DNA of 64,000 bases from assembly GCA_958298945.1 (NCBI GenBank), contig OY282606.1, positions 72,899,622 through 72,963,621 on the forward strand. Direction: 5' to 3'. Made by a program: the position numbers and the translations under genes. Origin of the DNA: Atherix ibis (Eukaryota > Arthropoda > Insecta > Diptera > Athericidae). The notes below the pieces were generated by a model. The model was not told the origin of the DNA. It did not search any database and saw nothing but the letters and a program-made list of their open reading frames with translations. Below, piece after piece: positions 52,801 to 58,800 of the stretch (the first letter of the stretch is position 1; every line of letters begins with the position of its first letter).

Positions 52801-55800
52801 AACTGGCCTTCCAGAACGTGGTGCATCTTCGAGATCAAAATTGCCGGCTCGAAATTTTGTAAAATTGTTTTGGCACTAGCGCTCACTTAACACATCTTTT
52901 CCATACACGGCGGATAATTTTTTTCTTGCTTCAACACCATTTTTATCTTTTCTATAGTAAAAAAGTAAAATATGCCGAAAATGCTGTTTTTCACTTTCCA
53001 TATTTAAAAAGATATCAACCAAAAATAACTGTGCAGAATCAATCGAATTTTTTCACAAGCAAGTCTTGCGATGTCAGCTGTCAAAATATATATGATTATG
53101 CGGCTTAAGTATGAAGTTGGTTGTAAAAAAATACAATTAAATCCTATGTTGGGAAACAAGGAAATTACTTTCTGGACAACCCAATATTATTCCAGTTTTT
53201 TCTCTGCTGATAATTTGTTTAAATAATTCCTAGAAAGCTTTTCATATATTTTGGATCTTGTCGTGCTAAATAATGAATTTTAATTAGAAAATGCGCCATG
53301 CTGATGGGCATATACTAGTATATTTTCCAAAAATATCTTTATAGGGCTATTTTTCCTATTCTCCTCAATTTAATAAATTGAAACCTTAGCTCCACACAAT
53401 AAAAACCACAAATTTAGATTTATTGCTCTATAGCTAACATTTCTATGTTAGCTTTTAAAATACATATTATTATGCGGCTTAAGTGTGAAGTTGGTTGTGA
53501 AAAAATACAATTAAGTCCTGTTGGGAAACAACGAAATTACTTTCCGGACAACCCAATAAATTATCCGTCATTTCCTATTATTTTTAAAAGACTTTGTTGT
53601 TACATTTTTTTCCTTTTAATACAGTATTATATATACTTGAACACATCATTAAAAAAATTAACCAAGCCAATGAACTTTATTTTGTTTAATGAAAAAAAAT
53701 AGGAAAGCGGGAACAAATATACTATATTTGTGCTATTTGCGTAACCATAGCTGTACATACGCAGTACACAATGTAGGGATTAATACACTACACGATCCAA
53801 GAATTTAAGACATCTAGCGGTAGTAAGGAGCAAATTAGTTTTATATACTATTGGGTGTAAGGGAAAGTTCTGTCGTTTTTTTTTTCTAAAGAAAAAAACT
53901 AAATTTTTTGTTCGCCTTTTATTCAAAAATTTATCCAAAATATAATTTCCTTTATTAGTTACAACTGCCTGGCAGCTTATCCAACCTCCTGAAAAAGAAG
54001 TCTTCGTTTTTGGACGCAAAGTATTCACCCACTGCCATTTGGACACCCTCATAATTTATATAGTCAGATATATATCTGGCCTTAAAGGACGTTTACGTTG
54101 AATTTTTTTATTCACAACATCAAGTTGCGAACACTAACGATCAGCATCGACCGTATAATTTTTTTTCAGCAACTCATAGTGCACAATACCCCTCCGATCT
54201 CACCAACAACAGAACATAACTTTCTTTTGGTGCATGCCAGCTTTGGATGTGGTCGGGGGTGTCTCTCCTTTGTAAACATATGCCCTTTTTCTTACCACAT
54301 GTTTATAAACTATCCACTTTTCATCACCAGTCACCAAACGATCAAAAACGGACCCCTTTTGGGACGAGCAAGATTTGAAGAACATATTGAAATTCGATCC
54401 ATTAACAGAGAGTTTGGACACAAAACCAAGTCTTTTAATGTGCTCTAAAGCAGTAGTCTGATGAACTCCAAGCTTGAAGGCTACTTCTGTGGAATTTAAC
54501 ATGGGACTTGTCCTGATCATACTGCGTAGCACTTCGTCATTGACATTTGATGGCCTTCCTGATTTGAGTTCAAAGAAAAATCACGCGAACGAAATTTCGC
54601 AAACCATCTCTGGCATGTTCGAGCTGTTACTGCGTCTTCTCCAAACACGCCACACAAGGCTTTTTTTGCCTCCATCGCGTTGTTCCCTTTTTGGAACTCA
54701 TGCAACAGAGAATGTCTTAAGTGCACTTTTTCTTCACATATGTTGACTACCATATTTTACAAAAATACGAAAAAATGTGTGTAAACCATCAATCATACAG
54801 TAATCTAACGGTTTAACTCGATTTCAGTAGAAATCAGAATTCTCGCTAAGAATCGACAACGCATACAAGTGCAAGTGTTCAAAAACGACAGAACTTTACC
54901 TTACACCCAATAGCTGATTGGAAACTCAAATAACATACATTCTAATATTGTCTATATCTTTAACAAATTATTTAATCATATAACTAATATTTTTTTTGAT
55001 AGATATTAGTTTTTTTGCTAGTAAACAAGCAATGAAAATATGTTAGAATTTTTTACAAAATATATAAATGATTTAAGTCTTTTACTCACTGATGCAGTAT
55101 CAGAATTAACGTCACTACCATGAGGTATGTGCGATTTTTAATTCTTTTATGAACTAATATATGGTACGTACCAGGTGTATAAGCTTAAAGCCGCTGTTTT
55201 TTAGTCAAAAAAACACATGTTTTTTTCATAGAAAGCAAAAGCTTATTTATTCAAAGTACTTGCCCTCGCTAGCTACACATTTTTCCCATCTCTCGGGCAA
55301 TTTGTGGATACCACGCCAAAAAAATACTTCTTTTTCGAGGCAAACCACTCATCAAGCCAGTTTCGGACGTCTTCGTAAGAATCGAAGGGCTGCTCAGCGA
55401 GCGCGTGGCCAATCGACGCAAACAGTTGGTAGTCGGAAGGGGCCAGGTCTGGTGAATAAGCGGGGTGGGGTAGCACCTCCCAGTTGAGTGTCTCCAAGTA
55501 GTTTCGTGTGCGATGGAGTGTCTCCATTTTTGACGTGTGCGATGGTGCGTTGTCGTAGAGGAAAATCAGCTTGTCATGTCTTTGTTGATAATCCGTCCTT
55601 TTTTCACGCAGAGCACGGTGCAATTTAATTAGCTGTTGGTGGTAGCAGTGAGCATTAACAGTTTCACCAGGTTTCAACATCTCATAGTAGACGATACCTT
55701 GCTGATCCCACTAAACGCACAGCATCGTCTTCCGTCCGAAGCCATTTGGTCTTGGGAAAGATGATGGTTGGCCGGGATCAACCCACGATTTCTTGCGTTT

Positions 55801-58800
55801 AGGTTTCTCGAAATATATCCACTTTTCATCACCTGTCACAATCCGATACAGGAACGGTATTTTCTATTTTGTCTGGCGAGCAAGATTGCGCATGTGTTTT
55901 GGCGTCGCTCCATCTGCCTATCGTTCAATTCATGCGGCACCCATTTTCCGATCTTTTCAATCTTCCTCATGACACGCAGACGCATGGAAATGGCTGGTTG
56001 AGTAACACCCAATTGCTCCGCGAGCAGTTTTTGTGATCTTCGTCCAAAAGAGCCTGCAATTGATGGTCCTCAACCTTATATTATTATTATTTATTTGACA
56101 GGTTCTTTTTTCATTTTCTACACATTGTACAATTTTTAACACATATATGCATATTTTTTATACACACATAGTCATGAGAACACAGTCGCTCCTATGGAGC
56201 ACATAGCGGCACAAGAAGACTCCGTGAACTCTCTTCCATCTGCTTCTGCCTTGGGTTTTTGCCTGAGGTACGGTCTTTGGGTTTTGCCTGAGGTAAGGTT
56301 TTTTGCCCGAGCACGATGAAAGCCAAATGAGTTCTTGCCTGAGGTACGGTCCGGATGCTTCCATGAACCCTCTTCCATTTGCTTCTGCCTTGGGTTTTTG
56401 CCGAAGATACGGTTTTTGCCCTGAGTACGATGAAAGCCAAATGAGTTCTTGAGGTACGGTCCGGATGCTTCTTCTTGTGCTGTTTCTTTGATAGGGTGTT
56501 TTTTATAGCTTGCGGCTTATCAGACCAGCGAAGCAACCTCCAGTGACGTTGGGGGTCCTCAACCTTCCTAGGCCGAATTTATCGCTTCTTGGCCCACAAG
56601 TCAAAATTTCCGCTTTTCAACCGACGCAGCCAATCTCGGCACATTGTTTCCGATAAAGCACTGTCACCATAGGCCTCCATAAGCATTCAATGCAATTCGG
56701 CAGCCGATTTCTTCAAATTGAAGCAGAAAAGCAGAGCTTTCCGCATATGCTCTTTTTCTGGCACACAAAACTAGTCATGATTACCAAAAGAAAAATGTAT
56801 GTTGTTGTACGAAATTGCTGACAATGTTCACTGATTAATGTTGACAGATGTCAAACTAATAATTAAAAAAAGTATGGCGTGCTGATGGTAGCTTAATACG
56901 CTTACTCACCCCATCTATGACCAAACAGCAGATTTAAGCTTATACACCTGGGACATATTTCTTGTGTATTTATAATTAATACATAACTATATAAATTGTA
57001 AATATTTTCACATATTAAGCATATAGTAATTAAAATCAGTTAGGAAGCCATAGATAAAATATAACTACCGTAGTAATAATAATAATAATAGAAAAAATTA
57101 TGTTAAATATCAAATTATTTGGTGAAAGCAAATATTATTATTCGAAATACATTTTAAAAAGTTATAATATTTAATATTTAAGAATATAAATTTATCCTAT
57201 TTATGCGAATATTTTCTTTCTAAGGTATGGGTAAAGAGGTGGAAAATCTTATAATGGAAAATAATGAGCTGCTAGCCACAAAGTAAGTACAATTTTTATT
57301 TTGTTCTTTTTTTTTAAATTATTATTATCGTTAAGGAAATGAAATATCCTTTCTATCAAAATTTAAAGTAATAGCAGAAGCTGTATCATTCTCTAAGAAT
57401 TAACGATCCATTATATCCTTAGAGTTCAAAATGCACATCAGATAACCAGAGTGAATGTATCTTGAGAATTTGACAATTTTGCTTTGGTTATGAAGCCGAT
57501 AGTTCAATTCGAATTTGAAAATAAAGTTTAACCATTGCAATGCTGCATTGTAATTCATTTGTGACAAATGAGAAAGATGCACTTGTCCATTTTTTAAAAG
57601 CTCGCTTCGACATGATTGCAATCAGTTGTCAAAGATATCTTGTCGCTATTGGAAAATCTTTTATTAAAAAAAAGAAAATTCTTATTATATAAATTTATCA
57701 TTATTTTGCTCTGTTACCTTTCTATCAACTCGACTTCTATTATATTACAGGAATGCACTCAACATCGTTAAAGATGACCTTATTGTTAAAGTTGATGAAT
57801 TAACTGGCGAAATAGAAATTCTCCGAGAGGAACTGAACTCAATGTCACAATCTAGAAATAAGCTTCAACAAAAAGTCAGCGAATTGGAGGATGAATTAAA
57901 GAAGACCAAAGAACAAGTTCAACAACAGAGTAACCCAAATTCCTTTGAAATTTATTCCAAAAAATTAACTTAACCAAATTTAGATGATTCAGAACAAGAG
58001 AACGAAAGCGATGTACCAATGGCGCAAAGAAAACGATTCACTCGAGTGGAAATGGCAATGGTGCTTATGGAAAGGAATCAGGTTTGTTTGTATAATAATT
58101 TTTGGTTTATGTGTATGAGTTTTTTATAATCCTTCATTATTATTGTACAACCAATACAACCATCACTTTTTTTTTGTACACCCAGTTTCTATTCTTCGAA
58201 ATTAATTAATCAATACGATCACTTTTGACTATTTGTAGTACAAAGAAAGGCTCATGGAACTACAGGAGGCAGTCCGTCTTACAGAAATACTTCGGGCGAC
58301 ACGTACCGTTGAATTAGATAAGAAATCCAAGATGACTGTTTGGAAATATTTTAGCAATCTTTTTAGGTAATAGAATTGTGCAACGAATTGAGCATATTTT
58401 CTCGCTTATTTCGTTTTAAAGATAACTTAATCGTTTGTTAGCTCATCTAATCGACCGCAAAGAGACTCGTCAGGCCCTTTACTCCGCTACACTGGTTCAA
58501 CTAACTATCATGGATCCTCATCATCATCGTCTGATGGTCGCATTAGCATTATGGCAAATACTAGTCTTGGTAGTGATGGTAGTGGTGGGATACACGGTCA
58601 CGGTCACATTTCGACATTATCGGGAGGACTTGCAAATGCCTTAGCCTTAAAAGATTACAGCAGTGAAAGTACATCGGAGAGGGTAAATGCAAGACGCCGT
58701 GAACAATATCGACAAGTTAAAGCGCACGTACAAAAAGAAGATGGACGTGTTCACGCTTATGGATGGAGTTTGCCGTCGGCGAAGGCGGGTTTTGAACAGC

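Larger units (their letters stand above)
55171..56951 (-). mobile_element. mariner family E, copy 2, with nested retroposon
   Basis: CCAGGTGTATAAGCTTAAAG at 55171 after TA; mirror end CCTGG at 56951, where the flanking TA is no longer present. About 1,305 bp of mariner plus a 476-bp insertion at 56078-56553. The C-terminal frame 55273-55680 holds [11 protein letters not shown] and [12 protein letters not shown], so the last two catalytic Asp are intact here; IVTGDEKW is readable near 55825. Stops and the insertion break the protein. Confidence 0.93.
46184..57224 (+). other. syd: syd intron 8 (11.0 kb)
   Basis: Donor GTAAGT, acceptor TTCTAAG. Packed with a mariner D copy split by Tc1, the right duplication arm, a decayed Tc1, mariner C, mariner G, and mariner E with a nested retroposon. 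46184-47005 and 50781-51699 show AT-rich DNA without a supported feature; a run of 12 C lies at 50546-50557. Confidence 0.9.

Noticed and set aside
54098..54746. Plus-strand frames of 116 and 90 codons
   Set aside because: Antisense shadows of the mariner G transposase.
56158..56536. Overlapping minus-strand frames of 68-114 codons
   Set aside because: They come from the internal tandem repeats of the nested retroposon and have no domain.
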